The translations under genes and the position numbers were made by a program. From the NCBI RefSeq assembly GCF_030651625.1, contig NZ_JAUSCF010000024.1, positions 124,001 to 188,000 on the forward strand: DNA of 64,000 nt, written 5' to 3'. Positions 43,066 through 51,415 of this stretch are shown here, in pieces. The DNA comes from Hydrogenophaga sp. (GTDB lineage: Bacteria > Pseudomonadota > Gammaproteobacteria > Burkholderiales > Burkholderiaceae_C). The first letter of the stretch is position 1. The number at the start of each line of letters is the position of its first letter. The notes under the pieces are model-generated. The model worked only from the letters and a program-made list of their open reading frames with translations, was not told the origin of the DNA and did not search any database.

Positions 43066-43953
43066 CTACCTGCAATGCATGGCCACCGGTTGTGGTCCGC
43101 TGGACACGGCATCGGGCGCAGCCACCGGCACTTCACCGCGCAACTCGTGCTCGAACTGATCGTACAGCTGGGTCAACAGCTCGCGCGTCACCAAGCTTGC
43201 GGGCAGATCGAACGCCAGCGCACCGTCGCGCAGACCCACGATGCGTGGAAAGCTGGCCAGAGCCACGTCCACCTGGTGCAGTGTGGCCACGAGCGTGGCA
43301 CCATGGTCCCGTGCGCTGTTCACCAGGGTGGTAATGGCTTGACGTGAGCGGGTGGGGTCCAGGGCCGATAAAGGCTCATCGATCAAAAGCAATGTGGAAC
43401 CCTCTGGCCCTCGCTCATTCGGGTTGCCTGCTTCCGAGGCAGGACGTGCCATGGCAATCAACGCCCGAGCCAGTCCCACCCGCTGTCGTTCTCCACCAGA
43501 AAGCCGGTCCACACGTTCAAACAGCTTGTCGCCCAGATCAAACCGCTCCAGCGCTTCAAATGCCGCGGGAATGTAGGACGGGTAGAACAGCGAGCGCAGG
43601 CTGGCCCACAGACCCATGTGGGGCAGGCGCCCGGCCAACACCGCAGTGACCACCCGCTGCCGTGGCGGTAGCGGGGGTACCTGGGGTGCCAGGAACAGGC
43701 GGGCGCGCAGCTTCTGCAACGCACTGCGTCGCAGTTGCCATGGCGCGATGCCATCCAGGCTTAGTTGCCCGGTGGTGGGTGGCAGTGCGCAGGCCAGCAC
43801 CTGCAGCAGCGTGGTTTTGCCCGCGCCCGATGGGCCGATCACCGCCACTTGCTCACCGGCCGCAATGCGCAGGCTCAGGTCCTTGATGGCGGGTGGCGCA
43901 TTGCCGCGCGCGGCCGGGTGGCGGGCGCTGACCGCTTCGAGTTCCAGCTTCAA
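43066..43953 (-). CDS. phnC: PhnC-type ABC transporter ATPase
   Basis: This 295-residue ATPase has Walker A GPSGAGKT (40-47), signature LSGGE (151-155) and Walker B LLLIDEP (188-194). Between signature and Walker B there are about 14 extra residues (ASEAGNPNERGPEG) compared with usual PhnC proteins. The best start is a TTG at 43953 (LKLELEAVSA), 22 bp after the phnD stop; no upstream ATG or GTG fits better. It energises the PhnE permeases. Confidence 0.85.
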   Translation of the reverse strand: MKLELEAVSARHPAARGNAPPAIKDLSLRIAAGEQVAVIGPSGAGKTTLLQVLACALPPTTGQLSLDGIAPWQLRRSALQKLRARLFLAPQVPPLPPRQRVVTAVLAGRLPHMGLWASLRSLFYPSYIPAAFEALERFDLGDKLFERVDRLSGGERQRVGLARALIAMARPASEAGNPNERGPEGSTLLLIDEPLSALDPTRSRQAITTLVNSARDHGATLVATLHQVDVALASFPRIVGLRDGALAFDLPASLVTRELLTQLYDQFEHELRGEVPVAAPDAVSSGPQPVAMHCR

Positions 43954-43975
43954 GGGGCTGAGCTCCGTGGTCAGG

Positions 43976-44842
43976 TCAGAGCAGGCCAGCGCTGCGTGCG
44001 GCCGTCTCCAGGCCCTTGTAGTTGTCGGGCGTGGTGGCGATATAGCGGGTGGCGCGGTTGAGCCTGAGGATCTCGGCGTGTTCGGGGTTCGCCGGGTCGA
44101 GCGCCAGCAGCGCGGCTTTCACCTTGGCCTGCATGTCGGCCGGCATGTCGGCGTGCACCGACCAGTTGTAGTTGAAGTAGCCGGGCGTGGTGAAGAACAC
44201 GTCGACCGCCTGGGTGTCCACCTTGTTCTCGCTCACGAACTTGCGCCACACGGTGATGTCCAGCGCGGCGGCGTCCACCTTGCCGCTCACCACCGAGGCG
44301 ATGGTGGCATCGTGGGCGCCGCTGTAGGCAATGCGTCGGAAATCTTTCTCAGGGTTGATGTTGGCCTGCAGCAGGAAACTGCGCGGCATCAGGTGCCCCG
44401 ATGTGCTGCTTTGTGAACCGAAGGAAATCTGCTTGCCTTTCATATCGGCCAGACTCTTGATGCCGGAGTCCGTCTTGGCAATGAACACCGACTGGAACTT
44501 CGTGTCTTCTTCGCGCTGTGCCAGTGGCACCACTTTGCCACCCGAGCGCAGGTTGGCCTGCACGAAGGTGAAGCCGCCGAACCACACCAGGTCCACCTTC
44601 TTGTTCACCAGCGTTTCCACGGCGGCCGGGTAGTCGCTCACCGGGGTGAATTCCACCTTCACGCCCAGCGCCTTTTCAAGGTAGCTGGCCAGCGGGGTGA
44701 ACTTGCGCACCTGTTCGGTGGCGGCTTCTTCTGGGATGGTGGTCACGCGGAACACGCTCTGGGCGTGAGCGAACGTGGTGGCAGACAGCACGGCGCAGGT
44801 CAAGAGTGCGCGCAGGGTGCGGGAAGGCAGGAAGTGGGTCAT
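43976..44842 (-). CDS. phnD: PhnD-type periplasmic binding protein
   Basis: This 288-residue protein has a signal peptide ending near TTFAHA and PhnD-family sequences such as YLEKALGVKVEFTPVSDYPAAVETLVNKKVDLVWFGGFTFVQA and SFGSQSSTSGHLMPR. Relatives bind phosphonates, phosphite or phosphate. It is the first gene of the operon phnD-phnC-phnE-phnE-YHS and is divergent from egtD with 145 bp between them. The position between egtB and egtD-sen genes raises the possibility of a selenium or trimethylammonium ligand; that is conjecture. Confidence 0.86.
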   Translation of the reverse strand: MTHFLPSRTLRALLTCAVLSATTFAHAQSVFRVTTIPEEAATEQVRKFTPLASYLEKALGVKVEFTPVSDYPAAVETLVNKKVDLVWFGGFTFVQANLRSGGKVVPLAQREEDTKFQSVFIAKTDSGIKSLADMKGKQISFGSQSSTSGHLMPRSFLLQANINPEKDFRRIAYSGAHDATIASVVSGKVDAAALDITVWRKFVSENKVDTQAVDVFFTTPGYFNYNWSVHADMPADMQAKVKAALLALDPANPEHAEILRLNRATRYIATTPDNYKGLETAARSAGLL

Positions 44843-44987
44843 GAGGCATCCGGTAAAGAAGGATCGGGAGCCTTATTAGACCCCGTTCGCCAATCCCCTC
44901 GCCGGTGCGGTCACCCTGGTGGGAGCCCCTGGTCACACACAACGGGGTGTCAGCCGGTATAAACCCCCAGAGGAGACCCCCAGCCGC

Positions 44988-45992
44988 ATGTACACCACCG
45001 ACCAGCGTCCGCACTTCGTCCAGACCCACCTGACCGACCCTGGCGCCGTGCGTGCAGAGCTTCAGGCCGGTCTGCTGGCCACTCCGGCGCAGATCGCGCC
45101 GAAGTTTCTCTACGACGCCCTGGGCTCGCGCCTGTTTGACGCGATCACCGAACTGCCCGAGTACTACCCCACCCGCACCGAAGCCGCCATCTTCGCGCAG
45201 CACGGTGCCGCCATGGCCCGCCACCTGTCGGCCGGATCGGTGCTCATCGATCTGGGGGCGGGCAGTTGCGCCAAGGCCGCACGCCTGTTCCCCGTGCTGC
45301 ACCCGGCCGGCTATGTGGCGGTGGACATTTCGGTGGACTACCTGCGCGATGCGCTCGGGGCGCTGCAGCAGCGCCATCCTTCGCTGTCGATGCTGGGCCT
45401 GGGCATGGACTTTTCGGCTTCATTGGCAATGGACTCCGCTGCGGCCGACTTGCTGCACACCCATGACCTGCAGGCCGCGCCTCGCACGGTGTTCTACCCT
45501 GGCTCCAGCATCGGCAATTTCGATCCCGCACAAGCGCTGATCCTGCTTCGCCAGGCCCACGCCCTCTGCCGTGAAGGTGGCCCGGGTGGCGGCTTGCTGA
45601 TCGGGGTGGATCTGGTCAAGCCCATCTCTGTGCTCGAACCCGCCTACGACGACGCGCTGGGCGTGACCGCCGCCTTCAACCGCAACCTGCTGCTCAACGT
45701 CAACCGCTGGCTGGGCAGCGACTTTGCCCCTGCACAGTGGAAGCACAAGGCATTTTTCAATTCGGACGATTCGCGGATTGAAATGCATCTGCAGGCCCTG
45801 GGCGTGCAGACCGTACGCTGGCCAGGCGGCGAACGCAGGTTCGCGGCAGGCGAAAGCCTGCACACCGAAAATTCATACAAGTGGACACCGGTCGCCTTTG
45901 AAGCCCTGTTGCACGAGGCGGGCTTTGGTTCGGTGCGCAGGTGGTCGGACGAGCGGGAGTGGTTTGGGGTGTTTGCGGCGCTGGCCTCATGA
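44988..45992 (+). CDS. egtD: L-histidine N-alpha-methyltransferase EgtD
   Basis: This 334-residue enzyme trimethylates histidine to hercynine with S-adenosylmethionine. The family segments are YDALGSRLFDAITELPEYYPTRTE (42-65), the cofactor motif DLGAGSCAKA (88-97), FYPGSSIGNF and GVDLVKP. Hercynine is the shared precursor of ergothioneine and selenoneine. AGAGGAGA lies upstream of the ATG. It converges with senA (36 bp between the stops) and is divergent from phnD. Confidence 0.93.
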   Translation: MYTTDQRPHFVQTHLTDPGAVRAELQAGLLATPAQIAPKFLYDALGSRLFDAITELPEYYPTRTEAAIFAQHGAAMARHLSAGSVLIDLGAGSCAKAARLFPVLHPAGYVAVDISVDYLRDALGALQQRHPSLSMLGLGMDFSASLAMDSAAADLLHTHDLQAAPRTVFYPGSSIGNFDPAQALILLRQAHALCREGGPGGGLLIGVDLVKPISVLEPAYDDALGVTAAFNRNLLLNVNRWLGSDFAPAQWKHKAFFNSDDSRIEMHLQALGVQTVRWPGGERRFAAGESLHTENSYKWTPVAFEALLHEAGFGSVRRWSDEREWFGVFAALAS

Positions 45993-46028
45993 CCTTCGGA
46001 TGAACGGCCTCCTGGACACAGGGGTCTT

Positions 46029-47291
46029 TCAATGCGGTTTGCCAGCGCTCCTGAAACCCGCCATCACATCGTTTCTCTGGGGTTCGAAATAGTTGCGGTA
46101 GGCCAGATGCCGCATGCGCGGATGGGTGGCGCTGCTGGCGCCCTTGAGCACCGGCCGCCCGTCGAACCAGGGGACCGAGTAGTCCACGTAGGGGTGCGGT
46201 GCAAAGCCTCGAAAAGGCGCGAAGGGCGTGGCCGTCCATTCCCACACATGGCCCCATTGGAAGCCGGGAGCGGTCTGGGTCGCAAACGCCCATTCGGCTT
46301 CACTGGGCAGGCGCCGACCGGCCCAGGCGCACCAGGCCTCGGCCTCGAAAGCGCTCAGGTGACAGGCGGCATCGTTCAGGTCCAGCGGTTCCCAAAGGCC
46401 CCAGCGTTGGCGTTCCCATTCCTGCGTGTCGATGCGCCGAAGGTAGCGCGGCACCTTTCGCTGTTGTGCGCACCGCCATGCCCAGCCGGCCTCGCTCCAC
46501 CACCGTGCCTGCTCGTAGCCACCCGCTTCGATGAAGGGCAGGTAGCGCCCCCAGGTCACGGGCGTGGCATCGATCTGGAAGGCGGGCACGTGCAGGGTGT
46601 GGACACCGAGTTCGTTGTCGAAGGCAAACCCGGGCGCCTGATGGCCCATGCGCCAGTCACCGGCGGGTACCGTCAGCGTTTCGCTGGCGGCGGGGTCGGC
46701 GATGGGGCGCATGGGCGGATGGGGCAGGGCGCCACCGGCGAAAGGGTCGTGGCCCAGCGTCTGTGCCATGTAGACGGCTGCTTCCGCGTGCATGTCCTCG
46801 TGGAACAGCGCCAGCCGGAAAAAATACAGGCCATCATCGGTGTCTGGTGCTTGGCTCAGCAGCGCCAGCGTGTCGCTGAGGCTCGCCGCCAGATCCTCGG
46901 TGGTGCTGGCTGTGTCGGGCAGCGGCAGCTGCCAGCGCGAAGTGTGGGCGACCCGGCTCGAATCGTACAGGGCGTCGGTGTCAAGGCCCCGCCGGGCCTG
47001 ACGCGCCGGTGTGCGCAGGGCCTGCGGGTCTGCGCGCACGCCGAGCCCACGCTGAGGGTTGCGGGCGATCCACCAGTCGGCAAACCAGCCGATGTGGCCC
47101 AGCTCCCACAGCGGTGGATTCAGCTCGGGCGAGTGCGGAACGACCGGGGGATCACCCAACGCCATACAGCTGGCCGAAAAAAGTGCCACGGTGCGTTCGC
47201 GCGCAGCCAGCAGGTGGCGCGCCAGGGCTTGCCGGTCCGCGGTGCGGGCTGCTTGGGCTTGCGACACAATGGGTGCCCATCCAATGTCCAT
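46029..47291 (-). CDS. senA: Selenoneine synthase SenA (EgtB-like)
   Basis: This protein of about 420 residues has an N-terminal DinB-like domain with iron-binding histidines (LGHIGWF, H66; FHEDMH, H164 and H168) and a C-terminal formylglycine-enzyme-like domain with GHVWEWTATPFAPFRGFAPHPYVDYS and RNYFEPQRNDVMAGFR. In the characterised Variovorax pathway SenA joins hercynine to a selenosugar and cleaves it to selenoneine. Adjacent senB and senC support SenA over a second EgtB. The start is uncertain: the frame is open to 47348, and 47291 overlaps the divergent senB start; a GTG at 47267 is an alternative. Confidence 0.9.
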   Translation of the reverse strand: MDIGWAPIVSQAQAARTADRQALARHLLAARERTVALFSASCMALGDPPVVPHSPELNPPLWELGHIGWFADWWIARNPQRGLGVRADPQALRTPARQARRGLDTDALYDSSRVAHTSRWQLPLPDTASTTEDLAASLSDTLALLSQAPDTDDGLYFFRLALFHEDMHAEAAVYMAQTLGHDPFAGGALPHPPMRPIADPAASETLTVPAGDWRMGHQAPGFAFDNELGVHTLHVPAFQIDATPVTWGRYLPFIEAGGYEQARWWSEAGWAWRCAQQRKVPRYLRRIDTQEWERQRWGLWEPLDLNDAACHLSAFEAEAWCAWAGRRLPSEAEWAFATQTAPGFQWGHVWEWTATPFAPFRGFAPHPYVDYSVPWFDGRPVLKGASSATHPRMRHLAYRNYFEPQRNDVMAGFRSAGKPH

Positions 47292-48270
47292 CATCAAATC
47301 TTCGCTTTGCATCGTGACTCCGGCGCTGGCCGACGCCAACAACGGCAACTGGCAGACGGCGCGCAGATGGGCGCGCCTGCTGGCGGGCCATTATGCGGTG
47401 CGCCTGGCTCGCCAGTGGCCGGACGGGCCATCACCGGACGACCACACCGACATCCTGCTGGCCCTGCACGCGCGCCGCTCCGCCGCTTCGGTGGCAGCCT
47501 GGGCCGCCGCGCACCCGCAACGGCCGCTGGTGCTGACCCTCACCGGCACGGATCTCTACCGCGACATCGCCAGCGATGCCGATGCCCAGCGCTCGCTGGC
47601 ATTGGCGCATCGACTCATTGTGCTGCAGGAACGGGGTCCGCTGGCCCTGCCTGAGGCGCTAAGGGCGAAGTGCCGCGTGGTGTTCCAGTCGGCCAGCGCA
47701 CGGCAGGCGCTGCACAAGACGACGGCGCACCTGCGTGCGGTGGCGGTGGGACATCTGCGCCCCGAAAAATCACCCGCCACGCTGTGGGCCGCTGCGCAGT
47801 TGCTGACACCAAACGAGGGCATCTTCATCGACCACATGGGTGCCGCGCTCAGCCCCGACCTCGGGGTCGCGGCGCAGCAGACGGCGCTGGAATGCCCGCA
47901 CTACCGCTGGCTGGGTGGCTTGCCGCATGCCTCGGTGCGAGCCCGCATGCAGCGTGCCCATGTGCTGGTGCATCCCAGTGCCATGGAAGGGGGCGCCCAT
48001 GTGGTGATGGAGGCCGTGCTCAGCGGCACACCCGTGCTGGCCTCGCGGGTGGATGGCAACGTGGGAATGCTGGGGTCGGACTACGAAGGATACTTCCCCG
48101 TGGGCGACGCCACCGCGCTGGCTGATGGCCTGCGGCAGTTGCGCAGGGGCTTGGGCCACAGCACCGGCCAGCTCGCCACGCTGCAAGCACAATGCGAGGC
48201 GAGGGCGGCGCTGTTTGCGCCCGAGGCCGAGCGGCAATCGCTGCTGACCCTGCTGGCAGAACTGCGCTGA
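47284..48270 (+). CDS. senB: Selenosugar synthase SenB (glycosyltransferase-like, TIGR04348 type)
   Basis: This 328-residue protein starts with the family hallmark IVTPALADANNGNWQTARRW (10-29) and has GT-B features such as LTGTDLYRD, HPSAMEGGAHVVMEAVLSGTPVLAS and VDGNVGMLG. SenB uses selenophosphate from SenC and a UDP-sugar to make a seleno-sugar, the selenium donor for SenA. It is transcribed away from senA and towards senC, which starts 61 bp downstream. The start at 47284 leaves no space before senA, so its promoter must lie inside senA. Confidence 0.92.
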   Translation: MSIIKSSLCIVTPALADANNGNWQTARRWARLLAGHYAVRLARQWPDGPSPDDHTDILLALHARRSAASVAAWAAAHPQRPLVLTLTGTDLYRDIASDADAQRSLALAHRLIVLQERGPLALPEALRAKCRVVFQSASARQALHKTTAHLRAVAVGHLRPEKSPATLWAAAQLLTPNEGIFIDHMGAALSPDLGVAAQQTALECPHYRWLGGLPHASVRARMQRAHVLVHPSAMEGGAHVVMEAVLSGTPVLASRVDGNVGMLGSDYEGYFPVGDATALADGLRQLRRGLGHSTGQLATLQAQCEARAALFAPEAERQSLLTLLAELR

Positions 48271-48331
48271 GCCGGGGCCACCCGGCGGGCACCCTTCCCA
48301 CTGCAACCGATCACCCCCACTGGAGCCACCG

Positions 48332-49396
48332 ATGAACGCACCCCTACCCACCCAACCCCGCCTGACCAGCCTTTCTCATGGTGGCGGCTGCGGTTGCAAG
48401 ATCGCGCCCGGCGTGCTCAGCGAGATCCTCAAGGGCACCAGCGCCATGCCCATTCCAAAGGAATTGCTGGTGGGCATTGAAACGGCAGACGACGCCGCCG
48501 TGTACCAGCTCAACGACGAGCAGGCGCTGATCGCCACCACCGACTTTTTCATGCCCATCGTGGACGACCCGTACGACTTCGGTCGCATCGCGGCCACCAA
48601 CGCCATCAGCGACGTGTACGCCATGGGTGGCACACCCATCATGGCCCTGGCCCTGGTGGGCATGCCTGTCAGCGTGCTGTCCACCGAGACCATCGGCCGC
48701 ATTCTGGCCGGTGGTCAGGATGTGTGCAAAGCCGCCGGCATTCCGATTGCAGGCGGTCACACCATCGATTCGGTAGAGCCGATCTACGGCCTTGTGGCAC
48801 TGGGGCTGATGCATCCGAAACAAGTCAAGCGAAATGCGGATGCGCGGGTCGGCGACCGCCTGATCCTGGGCAAGCCGCTGGGCGTGGGTGTGCTTTCGGC
48901 CGCACTGAAGAAGGACGCGCTTTCCAACGCAGGATACGAGCAGATGATCGCTTTCACCACCCAGCTCAACACGCCCGGCCCGGCGCTTGCCAAGCTGGAT
49001 GGTGTGCACGCGCTGACCGACATCACCGGTTTCGGTCTGGCAGGCCATGCGCTGGAGATGGCGCGTGGCAGCGCATCCACGGTGCGGCTGGAAATGGCGC
49101 GTGTGCCCCTGATCGAAGGTGTGCGCAACCTCGCTGCACAGGGCATGGTCACCGGTGCTTCGGGCCGCAACTGGGCCGCTTTCGGCCACGAGGTGCGCCT
49201 GGGTGACCATCTGGACCCAGTGGACCAGGCGCTGCTGAGCGACCCCCAGACCAGTGGTGGCCTTCTGGTGGCCTGCGCGCCAGATACGGTGGACGAAGTG
49301 CTGGCCATCTTCCACCGCATGGGGTTTGGCCATGCCGCCGAGGTGGGCGAGATCGTGGCGGTCGAAGCTGATCAGGTGCGGTTGCGCGTGGTCTGA
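48332..49396 (+). CDS. senC: Selenophosphate synthetase SenC/SelD
   Basis: This 354-residue enzyme makes selenophosphate from selenide and ATP. The N-terminal GGGCGCK carries the catalytic cysteine and lysine (C20, K23), followed by the ATP-binding TADDAAVY and TTDFFMPIVDDPYDFGRIAATNAISDVYAMGG. By sequence alone it is SelD; its place behind senB makes it the SenC of the selenoneine cluster, but it could equally serve selenocysteine or selenouridine synthesis. TGGAG precedes the ATG. Confidence 0.93.
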   Translation: MNAPLPTQPRLTSLSHGGGCGCKIAPGVLSEILKGTSAMPIPKELLVGIETADDAAVYQLNDEQALIATTDFFMPIVDDPYDFGRIAATNAISDVYAMGGTPIMALALVGMPVSVLSTETIGRILAGGQDVCKAAGIPIAGGHTIDSVEPIYGLVALGLMHPKQVKRNADARVGDRLILGKPLGVGVLSAALKKDALSNAGYEQMIAFTTQLNTPGPALAKLDGVHALTDITGFGLAGHALEMARGSASTVRLEMARVPLIEGVRNLAAQGMVTGASGRNWAAFGHEVRLGDHLDPVDQALLSDPQTSGGLLVACAPDTVDEVLAIFHRMGFGHAAEVGEIVAVEADQVRLRVV

Positions 49397-49494
49397 TCGT
49401 TCTCCACCACAGATGGTCACGAACAGATCACGTCCGGTGACCCCGTGCTGTGGTGCCCTCGGGCGCACGCCCTGTTGCAGGCGTGCGTGACCGC

Positions 49495-49824
49495 ATGAAG
49501 TTGCGTTCCACAACCGGCATCTTTGGCGCGATGCTGATCGTGTACGGGCTGGCCCTGCTACCTGCACTGTTCTTTGACGGCTATCTCGACTCGCCCGTGG
49601 GTGTGCTGTTGTTGCTGCCGTATCTCAGTGTCTACCTCTTTCACACGGCTGGCGTGCCCGGCTTGCTGGTCAATGAGGGTGCCTGCGGCTGGGGCTGGTG
49701 CGCACCCACTTTGCTGGGCTGGGCGTTCGTGGCGGTGTTCTGGTCGGGCCTGACATGGCTGCTGGCCTCGTTGATCGCAAAGCTCATCCGGATCAGTGCA
49801 GGTCGCAAGCGTTCTGGAGAATGA
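49495..49824 (+). CDS. Small membrane protein of unknown function
   Basis: This 109-residue protein has three hydrophobic segments (about 8-25, 33-50 and 65-95). A short loop, NEGACGWGWCAP, carries two cysteines. I do not recognise the family. The ATG at 49495 fits the first helix. It follows senC by about 100 bp on the same strand and could be co-transcribed. Confidence 0.55.
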   Translation: MKLRSTTGIFGAMLIVYGLALLPALFFDGYLDSPVGVLLLLPYLSVYLFHTAGVPGLLVNEGACGWGWCAPTLLGWAFVAVFWSGLTWLLASLIAKLIRISAGRKRSGE

Positions 49825-49966
49825 GGCAGCCCATGCGGTCGGAAGGGGTGTGGATTCACCACACGATACCGACATTCACAGGCTGCAAATGTGATTCAAT
49901 GGCTGACTTCAATCAACGCCCTGGCAACCGCACGATAGCGGCTCAGCCGACCACTGGAGAGAAACT

Positions 49967-50188
49967 GTGAACCCCACCCGTCTTGTTGCCGTCTTGCTCA
50001 TCGTTGCCGGCGCACTTGCCCTGGCTTATGGCGGTTTCAGCTACACCAAGGACACCACGGCCGTGAAGCTCGGGCCGCTTGAGCTCACGGTCAAGGAAAA
50101 AGAAACCGTCAATGTGCCGCTGTGGGCCGGCATTGGCGCCATCGTGATCGGAGGCGCCCTTCTGCTGGCTGGAAGCAAGAGAGGCTGA
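49967..50188 (+). CDS. Small two-helix membrane protein
   Basis: This 73-residue protein has two membrane helices (about 6-24 and 52-68) joined by a short polar region with LGPLELTVKEKETVNVP. Such proteins occur widely in proteobacteria with no assigned function. It uses a GTG start preceded by GGAGAG. It converges with the ABC binding-protein gene, seven bases between the stops. Confidence 0.65.
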   Translation: MNPTRLVAVLLIVAGALALAYGGFSYTKDTTAVKLGPLELTVKEKETVNVPLWAGIGAIVIGGALLLAGSKRG

Positions 50189-50195
50189 CCCCGAG

Positions 50196-51326
50196 TCAAT
50201 AGCGCAACTGACCGTCCGCACCGATGATGGCCAGCTCGACGTAGCTGGAGCCGTTGTGCGATTCGGGTGAATAACGGGCCCGGAACGGTCCAAAAGCGAT
50301 TTCACCGGTGTTCTGCATGGTGCGGGTGAAGCTCTCCGTGGTGAGGTCGCGCCCGGTACGGCGCAGGCCTTCGATCAGCAGACGGGCGTGTACAAAGCCG
50401 TCGAACTGCGACGCGGATGGCACTGCATCCGGAGATTTTTTCTTCAGCAGTTCAAGGTACTCGGTGACCACCGGAACGGTGGCGCTGCGCAGCGACGGCA
50501 TGATCTGCGCCAGGATGACGCCGCGCGCCCGGTCCTTGAGTTCGCGGTTGATCACGTCCAGGCTTGCTACTGAAAAGCCGTAGAAGGTGGGCTTGGCGCC
50601 CGACTCATGCACCGCCTTGATGAAGCTGGTGAAGGTGCTGCCGGCCGTGCCGAGCACCACCGCCTGGGGCTGGGCCTTGGCCATGGTCGCGGCTGCGGCG
50701 GCAAAATCGGGTTGTTTGGGGTCCACGCTGACCTCGACCGCGAAGGGCACGCCTTCGGATTCCGACGCGCGCTTGAGTTCGCCCAGCAGGGCTTTGCCAA
50801 AGCCATCGTCCTGGTAAAACACGCCCACCCGGGTGATGCCCATCTGCTTGATCTGCGACAGTATGCGACGCGCCTCGTTGCCGTAGCTGGCACGCACGTG
50901 AAACATCAGCGGGTTGAAGTTGTCGCGAAACGACGATGCGCCGGTCACCGGCCCGAACACGATGGTGCGAGAGGCTTTCAACATCGGCAGGATCGCTGCC
51001 GTCTGGGCGGTGCCGGTGTTGTGGTAAATCATGAAGACCTTGTTCTCATCGACCAGCTTGCGGGTGTTTTCCACCGTGCGCGCAGGGTCGAAGCCGTCGT
51101 CCAGCGTGACGTAGCTGATCTTGCGGCCATGAATGCCACCGGCCTCGTTGACCGCGTCGAACAGCAGGCGCGAGCCGACGCTGTATTCAGCGGTCTGCGG
51201 CCCGAGCGGACCGGAGAGCACCACCGACGCACCCAGGCGGATTTCAGTGGGTGTGACGCCGGCATTGCTGGCGTGCGCCGAAGCGCCGACGAACAGTGCG
51301 AGAACGGAACAGAGAAAGCGGACCAT
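50196..51326 (-). CDS. LivK-type ABC transporter substrate-binding protein
   Basis: This 376-residue periplasmic protein has a signal peptide (MVRFLCSVLALFVGASAHA) and the type I binding fold typical of branched-chain amino acid and aromatic-acid transporters (IRLGASVVLSGPLG, AVNEAGGIHGRKISYVTLDDGFDP, VGVFYQDDGFGKALLG). No permease or ATPase genes are adjacent. Beside benzoate-CoA ligase it may bind benzoate or a related aromatic acid; that is inferred from position. AAGGA fits the second of two close ATGs (51326). Confidence 0.82.
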   Translation of the reverse strand: MVRFLCSVLALFVGASAHASNAGVTPTEIRLGASVVLSGPLGPQTAEYSVGSRLLFDAVNEAGGIHGRKISYVTLDDGFDPARTVENTRKLVDENKVFMIYHNTGTAQTAAILPMLKASRTIVFGPVTGASSFRDNFNPLMFHVRASYGNEARRILSQIKQMGITRVGVFYQDDGFGKALLGELKRASESEGVPFAVEVSVDPKQPDFAAAAATMAKAQPQAVVLGTAGSTFTSFIKAVHESGAKPTFYGFSVASLDVINRELKDRARGVILAQIMPSLRSATVPVVTEYLELLKKKSPDAVPSASQFDGFVHARLLIEGLRRTGRDLTTESFTRTMQNTGEIAFGPFRARYSPESHNGSSYVELAIIGADGQLRY

Positions 51327-51415
51327 AAACATCCTTGCAACCGGCGGGCATCGCCGTTGCAGTGAATTATGGTTATGCAATGTAGTTATTACTAGAAATC
51401 AAATTGGCGTTTTCG

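Noticed and set aside
46029-47291. Second EgtB for ergothioneine
   Set aside because: The immediate neighbours are a TIGR04348-type glycosyltransferase and a selenophosphate synthetase, which is the selenoneine gene set, and another EgtB is already present at 38518.
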